NCBI RefSeq assembly: GCF_003597395.2 | Contig: NC_133773.1 | Span: 74,444,207-74,508,206 of the forward strand | DNA: 64,000 nucleotides | Source: Chelonoidis abingdonii | Lineage: Eukaryota; Chordata; Testudines; Testudinidae | Direction: 5' to 3' | Shown here: one piece after another, positions 23,283-32,760 of the stretch | How the letters are laid out: each line of letters starts with the position of its first letter | Numbering within the stretch: the first letter of the stretch is position 1 | Notes under the pieces: model-generated | Told to the model about the DNA's origin: nothing | Database searches by the model: none | Seen by the model: the letters and a program-made list of their open reading frames with translations, nothing else | Program-made: the position numbers and the translations under genes

Positions 23283-24525
23283 GGCTAGGATGGCCAGGTG
23301 TCCAGTTTTTGACCAGAAAGTCAAGTTGAAAAGGGGACTTGACAGTGTAGATCTGACCAGTTTGGAAACCCAAAGTCCAGTTACTTGTGGGGAGGGGGAG
23401 AGGGAGGCGCCGAGTCATCACCCGCGCCAGCCCCTACTGGGTGGCTGCAGCTCCAAGCTCTGGCTCTGTAGGTGAGTCCCTCCCAACTCACGCAGGGAGA
23501 GCAGGAAAGGGGAAAAGCAATAAGCGATAGCGGGAGGGGGAAAGAGAAGTGAATGGGGGCGGGGCCTTAGGAGGAAGGGGAAGGGCAGGGGTGAGGCCTG
23601 GGGGAAGGGGTGGGCCAGGGCTTTGGAGAGACAGGGAAGGGAAGGAGAGATTCCAGAACTACTGCTGGTGTGTATGGTTTTTAAATATTACAAAGTCGGC
23701 AACCCTATCCAAGGGTTGCCAACTTTCTATTTGCAGAAAACTGAACAACCTTGCCATGACCCTTGCCCCACCCCTTCTCTGGGGTCCCCCCTTGCTTACT
23801 CCATCCCCCTCCCTCTGTCACTCACTCTCCCCCACACTCGCTCATTTTCACCAGGTGGGGGTGCAGGCTCTAGGTTGGGGCTGGAGATGAGGGGAATGGG
23901 GTGCAGGAAGGAGCTCTGGGTTGGGACCAAGGGTTTGGAGTGTGGGAAGGGGCTCCTGGCTGGGGCAGTGGGGTTGGAGTGCAGGCTATGGGTTGGGGCT
24001 AGAAATAAGGGATTCAGGGTGCAGGAGGGGGCTCTGGGTTGGAGCAGGTGACTGTGGTGTGGGAAGGGGCGAAGGCTCTGGGCTGGGGGGTGCAGGCTCT
24101 GGGTCAGGGCCAGAGATGAGGGGTTTGGGGTGCAGGAGGAGGCTTAGAGTTGGGGCAGGCAGTTTGGGTGTGGGGGGTGCTCTGGGCAGCAGTTACCTCA
24201 GGTGGCCCCCAGGAAGCTGCCAGCATCTCCCCCTGTGTCCTAGGTGCAGGTGCTGCCCCTGCCTGCAGCAGGTGCTGCCCCCGCAGCTCCCGTTGGCCTC
24301 AGTTGTCGGCCAATGGGAGCTGCAAAGCCAGGACTGGAGGGGAGGACCAGCACGTGGAGCCCCCAGGCCCACCCTCTAAGCCTAGGAGCCAGAGGAGGAT
24401 GCCAGCAGGCACTCTGCCCCGCTGCAGGCGGCCAACTGGACTTTTAATGGCCTGGTCAGCAGAGCCAACAGGGCCCCTTTTCAACTGGGCATTCTGGTCA
24501 AAAAACAGATGCCTAGCAACCCTAC
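23283..24525. mobile_element. DNA transposon with ~75-bp inverted termini
   Basis: The left end (23283-23360) includes TTTTTGACCAGAA, AGTTGAAAAGGGG and CTGACCAG. The reverse complement of the right end (24448-24525) carries the same blocks in the same order: TTTTTTGACCAGAATGCCC, AGTTGAAAAGGGGCC and CTGACCAG. The interior is GC-rich, with CCAATGGGAGCTGC near 24312 and a G-rich near-tandem section. A second pair of ends, GGCAACCCTATCC and AAGGGTTGCCAAC, meets at 23698-23725, which suggests two elements joined or nested. Several open frames of 100-185 codons here are compositional. Confidence 0.7.
23865..24180. repeat. G-rich degenerate tandem repeat
   Basis: Units such as GGGTGCAGGAGGGGGCTCTG and GGTTGGGGC recur every 35-50 bases with many changes. 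It lies inside the long-inverted-repeat transposon, and similar G-rich cores are typical of that family as I recall it. Confidence 0.6.
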
Positions 24526-25136
24526 CCAAGAATCACCCATTAGACCTGGAACTTGAAACAGAAAATAAAGCAAGGCAAACACAAGATGAACAACAACAAA
24601 AAAGTTTCAAGGGCAGCCTGCACTATGTCTTCCTAAAAGGAGGAATAAACCATTTCAGGACCAGTCTTACTTCCTTTAAAGTAAATGAAAAATTTCTAGT
24701 TGCTTAAATGGGAGCAGCATGTGACAGTGGATCAGAAGGATGCACCTCATAGCTCTTTCAACACGTCCTGCATTTTTTGAATGACACTAAATGAAACTCT
24801 AGTGAAGCATATGGCACATTTGGCACTTACTGCTCTGATGCTGCATCCACAGGGTGAGCTAGGCTGCCCTTATTATGTCTGAATGGATCTACAAAGCATG
24901 TTGAAAAGTCCTCACAGTGAGACAAACTCAACTGTGTTCTAGTGTGAAGGCTTTCTGTGTTTATCAGCCTGCCCCAACCCTATTTCTGAACAGTTCCTCT
25001 GGTTGAGACCTCACAAATACTAGGGCTGAAAAAGAATAATCACTTAGGGATTTATGAAATGAGAAAGTTGCAACATTTTAAGTCAAATTGTCTTTTAACT
25101 GGTGCAAGCCCATGTATGGAAACGTTTAATACAAAA

Positions 25137-25211
25137 TAAGAGTGGCTTATTTGTCGTTAGCTTAAACTGATTCCTAATTGATTTACACTAATCAGAAATA
25201 AGCCACTCTTA
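25137..25211. repeat. Fold-back repeat with perfect 16-bp stem
   Basis: TAAGAGTGGCTTATTT (25137-25152) and AAATAAGCCACTCTTA (25196-25211) are perfect inverted copies. The sequence between them pairs further but imperfectly (TTAGxxTAAA-type blocks), so the 75-bp unit can form one long hairpin. It looks like a very short MITE. Confidence 0.85.
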
Positions 25212-25353
25212 CACTGAAATGAGTGTCCACACAGGATTTGTTTGCTGTGGTTTAATCAGATTGGTTCAAAGTCATGCCTTTAGTTAAGAGAGAAAGAGAC
25301 CCACCTTGTACCTTTAGTTAAAGCAGTGCAATGTTTTCATATAGACCAGGCCT
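25212..25353. mobile_element. Harbinger-like MITE remnant
   Basis: GTGTCCACACAGGATTTG opens the block and TATAGACCAGGCC closes it. The closing sequence is the reverse complement of the GGCCTGGTCTA terminus seen at 15807 and 47614. Confidence 0.45.
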
Positions 25354-25627
25354 TTTCTCTCACCACAGCAGCAGTACAACAACAATGAAATGTTCTGATT
25401 ATTGGCACATTATTTGGTTTGGGAAGGTTTGTGTGCATTTTTTTAAAAATGCACAATTTAAAAATGAATAGATTTTGTTGAAACTTTCCAAAAGAAATGG
25501 CCTCTGGGCAAAAGCTGAGCACAGAAATTTTCAGACCAAAAGGAATTTGAGAGAATTATGAGCAGTTGGAAAGGGAGTTATACTGGATTTTAATCTTAGC
25601 TCAGCAGTCATTACAGTACCTCTTCAA

Positions 25628-25660
<33 letters not shown>
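25628..25660. repeat. (TG)n(AG)n microsatellite
   Basis: Eight TG units run directly into about eight AG units. Confidence 0.95.
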
Positions 25661-25859
25661 TGCAGAAGGCTGATGAATTTGAATGGAGGATCGGTACTTC
25701 CTCACACACGATAACATGGTTCCATCAAGAGCCATACTGCCATGAAAGAGCCTTTAAATGGGCTGACTTGCTGCCTCCTGAGTATGCCCTTGTGGCTTGA
25801 GATGACTCTTCAGCAGTCCTTCCTCCATTTCCCCACTTTTCTTCAGCTCAGGGCCCCTG

Positions 25860-26230
25860 AAACTATAAGACAAACTTTTCTCTGGTGCAACACACCCTCC
25901 TTGGAGCTGTGTTTATTATCATAACAAAATCAGTCCCAAAACAAAAGTCCTCAACTCTTCGGCAACTCTTTCTCATTCACTCTGTCTTTCACACTGAGGT
26001 CTCCCAGGTCTCCCCTCCCTGGAGTCTTTTTTCCTGAAGACTCAGGGTTTCCTACTCACTCCTAGCAGTCTCTGTAATGTTTCTTTCTCTATTCTCTGAA
26101 GTGTCCTGTTCCTCTTTATAGGAGAATCAGCTCCTCCTTATCCAACTGGTTCTACTAATTAAACTGTACATGTTATCCCAGGTGTGGTAGGCAGGGCTAC
26201 ATGTATGTGGCAGGTCACTAGGTTTTAGAG
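25860..26230 (-). repeat. LTR-like block, antisense
   Basis: Read on the minus strand there is a TATA-type CCTATAAAGAGGAACAGGA near 26110-26130, and about 200 bp downstream AATAAACACAGCTCCAAGGA (poly-A signal type) near 25895-25915. This promoter-then-polyadenylation order over a few hundred bases without coding sequence fits an LTR. The ends are not defined. Confidence 0.35.
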
Positions 26231-27516
26231 GGGCAGGCTACTCACTGCAGTGCTCTTGAAGGAGGAATGGGTTCCATAGATCAGTGCAACACTTGACAAT
26301 ATTGCAGGTTTGAAGGAAGATGATGCCATGGTGAGTGAGCACCACTCTAATCCAGTTCTCTTCATGCCTATCTGTGCCCTTTTCTGGCTCAGAGGGTTCC
26401 AATCCTGCCATCTGTTCACAAGAAGAGGCTTCTGCAGGTTCCTAGAAGGAATGAGCTCATGCTAGTAAGCCACCTCTCTACCTGCCCAGTGCCCCCAAAC
26501 CCATACACTTTAGCTTCCCTCCATCTGTGAAACTAAAGGAGAGCATCAGGGCTGAAGTGTCATAATCCCAGGTTGACTGTTGCCAGGACTGCCACTGAAA
26601 AGAGATGGTATTAAAACTGACGTGGTGGTGGTAATTAAATATACTACTACTTGGCGCACGAGTCAATGTTGTTATTTTTAGTAATTATATCCCAATAACA
26701 GGAAACCTCATTACAGCTTTCTAGAGGCGGCCTGCAGATTTTTGTGAGATATTTAACATGTTTTTCACCATTAGAGGTATAAGTCTGAAAAGACTACTAA
26801 ACTTCCAAACGTAACCATTTCACGCTACTGGTTGTCTCAGAGCTGCCCCTTTTCCAAACCTCAAATGAGGAAAGGTGGAAAGTTGAGTCTCACACACTGA
26901 CATTTCTCAAAAGAGAGAGGAAGAGAAAAGAATACACTGGGGTCTTCTTCATTCCTCATAGAAATGAGCAATACTTTTTTGCATATTATTGCTACTGGCT
27001 TTGGAGTTCACCTTTAATTTTCAGTATTTGAATTAGAAACTGGTTCACACTAAAATGCCACAACAGCAGATGCAGAATTACTGCAAAGTCCAGTATTCAT
27101 ACATTGAAACACAAATAAATGGGAAAGCATTTCCTCTTCAAGTTCCTGCTGTCCAGACCTCACACTAAACAAGTAGTGTTTTTATATTTTACTTGCTGGC
27201 TAGTTTCTTTGTTGACAGATTGGGGACAGCCCAGAGTAGCAAAGTGACAGAGATATAGATGACTGGACTTCTCTGGGTCTCACTGGGATGTGACTCACTT
27301 TAAAGAATTATAATTGCTTCTAATCAATGCCCAACTGCATCAAGTCCACTTTAGATAAAGGCCTGATACAGATTTGAAAAGTGAAATGATTTGGGGGCCG
27401 TAGGGAACTAAGCAGGCAACCTTCAAACTTCAAAAAACCTGGGGGATTTGCTTTGCAGTAATGATAGATGCCTTGACTAGACATGCCATTTCCTATTTTC
27501 TGCTTTCATCTTTCAG

Positions 27517-27700
27517 ACCAGATTGCACTAAACCGCAAAACCATTGTGTGTCCCATGATCGATGTCATTGACCACAATCACTTTGGCTATGAGGCACAGG
27601 CGGGGGATGCCATGCGAGGAGCCTTCGACTGGGAAATGTACTACAAAAGAATACCAATTCCTCCAGAGCTCCAGAGGTCTGATCCCAGTGACCCCTTTGA
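27517..27700 (+). CDS. GALNTL6: GALNTL6 internal exon, catalytic domain part 2
   Basis: This is the next exon of the same gene. A TTTCAG acceptor ends at 27516 and a GTAAGT donor starts at 27701. Its first two bases (AC) join the A left by the previous exon to make Asn. The protein then reads [20 protein letters not shown] through [20 protein letters not shown] and [18 protein letters not shown], ending two bases into a Glu codon. [10 protein letters not shown] and the GAFDWEMYY block are hallmarks of the GALNT10/GALNTL6 subgroup; most other family members have GGFxW at this point. The following part of the enzyme (the WGGE-containing Gal/GalNAc-T motif and the ricin-type lectin domain) is not in the window. 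The frame is intact and exon length fits the reading phase (2+60x3+2). Confidence 0.88.
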
Positions 27701-28716
27701 GTAAGTAGCAGTAAAGGGAAGAGTTGGAACAAGAAGCAGAGAGAGCAAATAAGGTAACTCTGATAACAGAAACATCAAACCCAGAGCTTTCTAGACCAAT
27801 TAGCCCTAATTAAAGTAATAAAAGCAAACAGCCACAAATGGCAGAACAGTGAGAAAAGGTCAGTGTAACAAGTGATGAAATAGCAGAGGTTGTGCTTGGA
27901 TGCACAGAGCTTCCTTGCCTCTGGCATTATTGGCAGGATTGGGGGAGGAGGGCAGGGAAGAGGACTTTGTGTGTAAGAGACAGACCAAGGCAGAAACACA
28001 TACTTGTAGTTAACAGAAAAGAAGAGTTGGGAGAGGACAAGAAATAAATGTGACTATGGTTATTTTCTTCTTATTCCTCAGAATATTTTCTAACATACTT
28101 TAGTTTGATTCCTTTGCTGAAGATTGATGCAATAGCTGCACCAATAGCTGAGTCCACATTCTGCTAGTAAAGGTTCTATTTATGATGGATGGTATTGCTA
28201 CTGTCTATGTATTGCTATAATTTAAATACGGTCTTATCAAAGCAGAACAGTATCAAGATGATTTGTGAATAATCTCTGATAAGACAGCGTTAGATCCTGG
28301 TATTGTATGGATCGAATAGTTCATAGTAATGACCTACTAGTCTCCACAAAACTGGATCTATTTTAATTTTATTTTATTCTTGTCGTGTAAGGACAACATG
28401 GGATTTATCCTCATCAGCAGAGAGAGGAGAGAGAGAGAAACCTGGCTTAATTCATTAAACTTTTAGAATCACTCATGCAGCTCACAACCCAGCAGGGCTG
28501 GCAATGAGATTTGCTCTGATGCTCTCATTGTCCATTACTGAAACTCAGCATTGTATCTAGAGCCGCCATTCAGATTTTCACAGTTTAAAGACATCAAAAA
28601 AACTTCCTCTGGTTTCAAAGCCCAGCACTACCTGAAAAAATAGGTCTGATCCATGCAGAATCAGTTTCCATGGATTTAACAGGTTCTGTCCCTGGGGAAA
28701 AAGATGCTGATTCCTT

Positions 28717-29045
28717 GGGCTTATCTTCACTGCAAAGTTAACTTGTGTTATAGCTAGATTGTTCCAGTTATCTTGATCCTGTCTCACATAAAGTCCCCTC
28801 ACTCATGTGCAACAGTGTCAAAATGAGCACAATTTATTAGCTACTAACATGATCGTGTGGATGCAGGCTAGTGTAATGTGGATGCAGGCTAGCGCTGCAA
28901 CACAATGCTCCAGAGCCACTAGTCCTCCGATGCCTTCCCACAATTCCTCCCAAGTCCCTTGGAGAGTCATCTTTTCTTGCCAGCTACCTATTCTCTGCTT
29001 CCAGACCAGAAGTCACCTAGCACTTCAGATAGTCCAGTTTAGCTT
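28717..29045. mobile_element. MITE-like element with internal 21-bp duplication
   Basis: Starts GGGCTTATCTTCACTGC, a worn GGGCTTGTCTTCACTG terminus of the Harbinger-like MITEs. TGTGGATGCAGGCTAG occurs twice, 21 bases apart (from 28856 and 28877). The right end is unclear. Confidence 0.45.
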
Positions 29046-29867
29046 TTGAGCCACACCTTTGTACGTGGCTTCCACCGCCACCAATTGCAGTCCTCCAGCT
29101 CTGGTTCAGAGCTATTTTTTGTAACACTTGCATTTTTCTAATGCTTTGCAGCATTCAACTCTCAGAGGAGAGGAAAAAAGAGAATTAAAAGGGAGACATT
29201 AAAATCTGTGTGTCCAATTCAAAACAAAAAAATAATTAATGCATCTCCAGGCAGCCCTAGCTTTTATATTAGCAAGTCATAGGCAGGTTTTCACTGTTTT
29301 TCCTCTAGTCAATAAAATGGCAAAAATAAGCACTACAATATAGAATAGCAGAAATTACCCTTAGAATAACGGCACCTAGATATCTTATATAAACTTTTGA
29401 AATCTTTTTGGATTCCAGTGGGATGGGTTAGAATAAAGTTCTCCATGGTTAAATGTACCATTTAAACAACATGTGGTCTGCTTTGGAAAAGTTAATGTTT
29501 TTTTTTAAGTTTATATCCAAAACAATGCTAAAATCTGGTAACTGAAGAAAGATGAGAAATGGTGTGTGCATTTAAGACTAAAAGTGCATTGGGTGGAAAA
29601 CAACTCTTGTTTTTATTCACTATCTTTAAAAACATTATACAAAGATAATGTCTTTTATAAACAGGCATCATAAACAAGGACAGCCTACATGGTATATGTA
29701 GTCTAGTAATGTCAAAACAATCTGTAACAAAAGCACAAGACAAGAAAATACAATATCATACATATATTTTATGCAGGCAGCTTCTTTAGATGCTGTAATC
29801 TGTAGAGCTGCCAGAGCCTTTTACTGTGGTGAGGGAAAGGATCTGTCTGTGGGGAGACAGCAGAACA

Positions 29868-29893
29868 CTACACTGTTAAAAATAACAGTGTAG
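29868..29893. repeat. Perfect 11-bp inverted repeat around AAAA
   Basis: CTACACTGTTA, AAAA, TAACAGTGTAG form a perfect hairpin. The arms resemble MITE termini (GTCTACACTG), so this may be two MITE ends left facing one another after internal loss. Confidence 0.85.
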
Positions 29894-30450
29894 ACATGGG
29901 AGGCACATCTTGTGCTAGGTCAGTTCTTCCATTCAGAAGTACTTTCTTTCCAAGAACAAAATGGACCAAAGCATTGTTAAAAAGCAGTCTGGTTTTGCTT
30001 TGGCTAGCGATTATTATTTTGTCTTTCAAAGCCAGTACTGCTTTTCTTTATGCAGAAAAAATATAATTACTATTCCACTTATTTTCACAGCCTTAAAAAT
30101 ATCTGATGCTTTTAATACATAGCATATGACAAATAAGGTAAACCTTACAAACCTCATGCCTAGACCATCAGAAAGTTAATTGACCTAGACAGTTTTTGTA
30201 GCAGTGAAGTTGAACCGTTTCCCTTTAGGTATGTATGCACTGACATTAGAGGCAGATTCAACGAACAACATGCTACTATTTTGTAAGCAGTAGGGATTTT
30301 ATTTTTTGTTCTGCTAAATATTTTGCCATTGGTATTCTAATAGTTGTACTTCTTGCCAACAGTTTCCGATCTGGGCAGATTCTTAATGAACTGAGAAACT
30401 GCCAACTTTTTTAGTAAGATACCAGCAGTTAATAGCTATGTGATTCAAAA

Positions 30451-30476
30451 GTGGTGGTGGTGGTGGTGGTCGTGGT
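30451..30476. repeat. (GGT)n microsatellite
   Basis: Six GGT units with one interruption, followed by a T-rich run. Confidence 0.95.
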
Positions 30477-31194
30477 TTTTTCTTTTTTGTTTTGGTTTGG
30501 CTTTCCCCCCCTATTGAAGATGCTGGCACAGTGTGTGCCTTAGCAGAGAAGGTCACATCAGCCCAAGATGTGATGCACATCAGAAAGCAGACCACAGTAC
30601 GGAAAACTAAAGCACAGCCACTATGTTATTTGAACAAGAGACTTGCGTTCTGACTGCACACAATCAAAATATTGCTGCAGTGGACACAAGCAGAGAAAAT
30701 TGTGTGTGTAGCCCCTACACTAACAATCGAAACTCTTGTCAGGTAGGCTTTTGCTGTGACAGTATTTGGCAGCTTGCTGAACTCCATAGCCAGCTGAGCT
30801 GGTAACTTTGGAATTAAATTACTTTTTGTTTTTACTGTCATCCAATTTGGCAGTTGATTATGTGTGGCAGTTGCATCTTCCTACTGGACACTGTATTTCT
30901 GTATAAAATCCACCTAACTGGGAAGAATCTGGACTCTTAGCCATTTGAAACAAACATGTGGGTATGTCTTAAAGTAGATACATCCACACTGTCATTCAAG
31001 CAGCAGCTTCCTTCCTAATTACAGAGGAACTGGGAGCATAGCTGCAGTGCATCTCTCAGCTTTTCGATCAGGCACCCCCACTTCCATTCCTTTGTAACTT
31101 GCTCATCACAAATTGGCTTTCGACTAAAACTTGCATAAAGGTTATGACTTTGGAAATTTGTGAGTGATCCAGCAGCCCATCCCCCAAACTATGC

Positions 31195-31610
31195 TGATTT
31201 TATGATGCCAGTGCATGTACCCTGAATCTGCAGCCCTGTAAAAGGGTGCTGGCCAGGAGATCTTGGTCAGGTCCCTGTTAGTCTGCTCCAATTAAGTGGA
31301 ATTAGTTGGGGCTGGCAGGGGAGACCGCATGCTGATTACTTGAACATTCGGCACCTGCAGGCCTGATTAGCCAGCCGGCTGTATAAAGCTGGCAGGGAGG
31401 AAGCTGGGTGGGGGGGACTCAGGAAGGGGAGGATCGTGTGGCTCTAGATCCCTGCTAGCTGGGGAAGCTAGTGGTCCGCCAGGGTATTGGCCTGGAGACA
31501 GTGTATAAAGTGTATATAGCAGGTGGTGGGAACTGGCACAAGAATAAAAGAGCACTGGTGCATACACTTTGATTGGTCTCTGACTGAGTTTTGTGAAGGA
31601 GCCAGGAGGG
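31195..31610 (+). repeat. LTR-like block
   Basis: GCCTGATTAGCCAGCCGG leads into a TATA-type CTGTATAAAGCTGG at about 31379, followed about 165 bases later by GAATAAAAGAGCAC (poly-A signal type). This is the layout of a U3-R-U5 unit, and the sequence resembles turtle LTRs I recall. No internal retroelement genes adjoin it, so it could be a solo LTR. Confidence 0.4.
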
Positions 31611-32147
31611 CTCCGTTAAAAGCCCATTGAAGGCAATGGCAAAACTTCCAGGGATTTCATTGGACCAGGATTTAGCCCTACAAGCTAAATTCTTCCATCG
31701 AAGCTCCAGTGTACATCTCCAAAAAGCAGCTTGTCCAATGACATTTAAAATCTCATCTCTAACATATATATGGTGATCCTTAGGGATCATTCTATACTCC
31801 TAACATTGTTTATGCAGGCTTCCCAACTCTTCTGTGCTAAGATAAATGGATCTGCTAAATATAATAGTGGTTTGACACACAAGAGTGCTGGGAAGAGACT
31901 GCTTTTTATGCCCTGGAACCTGTCACATGACATTGATTAGTGTTACAAAATGTTCCTACGTTTGGCAGGCATTAGTAACCATTGATACCAGTGGCTACTG
32001 TTACAATTCATTTTTTATCATATCCAAATAAATTATGATATCAATTCAAAACAATCACTTAGCAATCACAAACTAATAAAACCAATAGATTAAACATACA
32101 GAGATATATAGGAGGAAGGACAGGGTAGCTGTTCAGAGCAGGTACTC

Positions 32148-32275
32148 TGTTATATATTTGTACAGCACCTAGCACAATGGGGCCCTCAGCCATGATTGAG
32201 GAGGGGAAAGAGGTGCTACTAGAAGCTATTGGAATACAAATAAGTTATAATAAAAATACATTATCTGAATGTCCT
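32148..32275 (+). repeat. L2/CR1-like 3' tail fragment
   Basis: TTTGTACAGCACCTAGCAC, AATGGGGCCCT, GGTGCTACTAGAAG and an A-rich TTATAATAAAAATACA end match the common amniote tail pattern. Confidence 0.65.
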
Positions 32276-32524
32276 GACAGCTGAGAGGATTATTCTGCTC
32301 CTTAATGGACATCTGTCAATAGCTGTGATCTCTGAACTGCTGACTTCCACCTGTGAAACTCCATGTCTGTGTGGCTCTAGAACTACATATTGCCCTCAGT
32401 GTAGTTCTTTCTGAAGTGGTCTGATCAGCTGCTGAAGTAGATCTGCCACCTTCAAACCTGTTGTTTGCTCCTGGAATTTTTTACTGGACGGAATGAGAAT
32501 GTTATTTTTCAGATCATAAGAGAG

Positions 32525-32760
32525 AAAGAATGGTTCAGTGGTTAGGGCATTAGCTTATGACTTAGGAGCTCTTGGTGTGAGTCCAATACAGACCTCACTA
32601 CAGAGGTCATTAGCCTCTCTGTGCCTCAGTTCCCCATCTGTAAAATAGGCATATTAAGACTGCCATACCTCACAAGCATGTTATGAGACTAAATACATTA
32701 AAGACTGTGAGACACTGAGATACTATTGGGGTGGTGAGGCATCTGTATAGAGATCATTTC
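32525..32760 (+). repeat. MIR-type tRNA-derived SINE
   Basis: A tRNA-like head has an A-box-like TGGTTCAGTGGTTAGGGC and a B-box-like GGTGTGAGTCCAA. The MIR core follows with TCTCTGTGCCTCAGTTCCCC and ATCTGTAAAATAGG, then TTAAAGACTGTGAG. It is a decayed, near-complete copy in sense orientation, not a functional tRNA gene. Confidence 0.85.

Larger units (their letters stand above)
20488..27516 (+). other. GALNTL6: GALNTL6 intron between the two recognised exons
   Basis: A complete 7,029-bp GT-AG intron, phase 1. Much of it is transposon: a GC-rich block, a hAT MITE with its target duplication, a long-inverted-terminal-repeat element, a fold-back repeat and an antisense LTR-like block. I see nothing recognisable in 20740-21530, 22790-23280, 24530-25130 and 26240-27480. 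Confidence 0.85.

Noticed and set aside
23390..24450. CpG island or promoter from high GC content
   Set aside because: The GC comes from a transposon interior, with mostly TG/CA in place of CG and no initiating exon near it.
24150..24707. A 185-codon open frame
   Set aside because: It lies across the right end of a GC-rich transposon and runs into unique sequence; composition is G/C-driven with Pro/Ala/Gly runs and no domain. The opposite strand is open as well.
20302..27700. Assignment to GALNT10 instead of GALNTL6
   Set aside because: The residues HNHFGYEAQ and EVNVNWLPP fit my memory of GALNTL6 better, and the introns are larger than I expect for GALNT10. Not excluded without alignment.
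32525..32620. tRNA gene from A-box and B-box-like sequences
   Set aside because: The boxes belong to the tRNA-derived head of a MIR SINE; no cloverleaf can be drawn and the MIR core follows directly.
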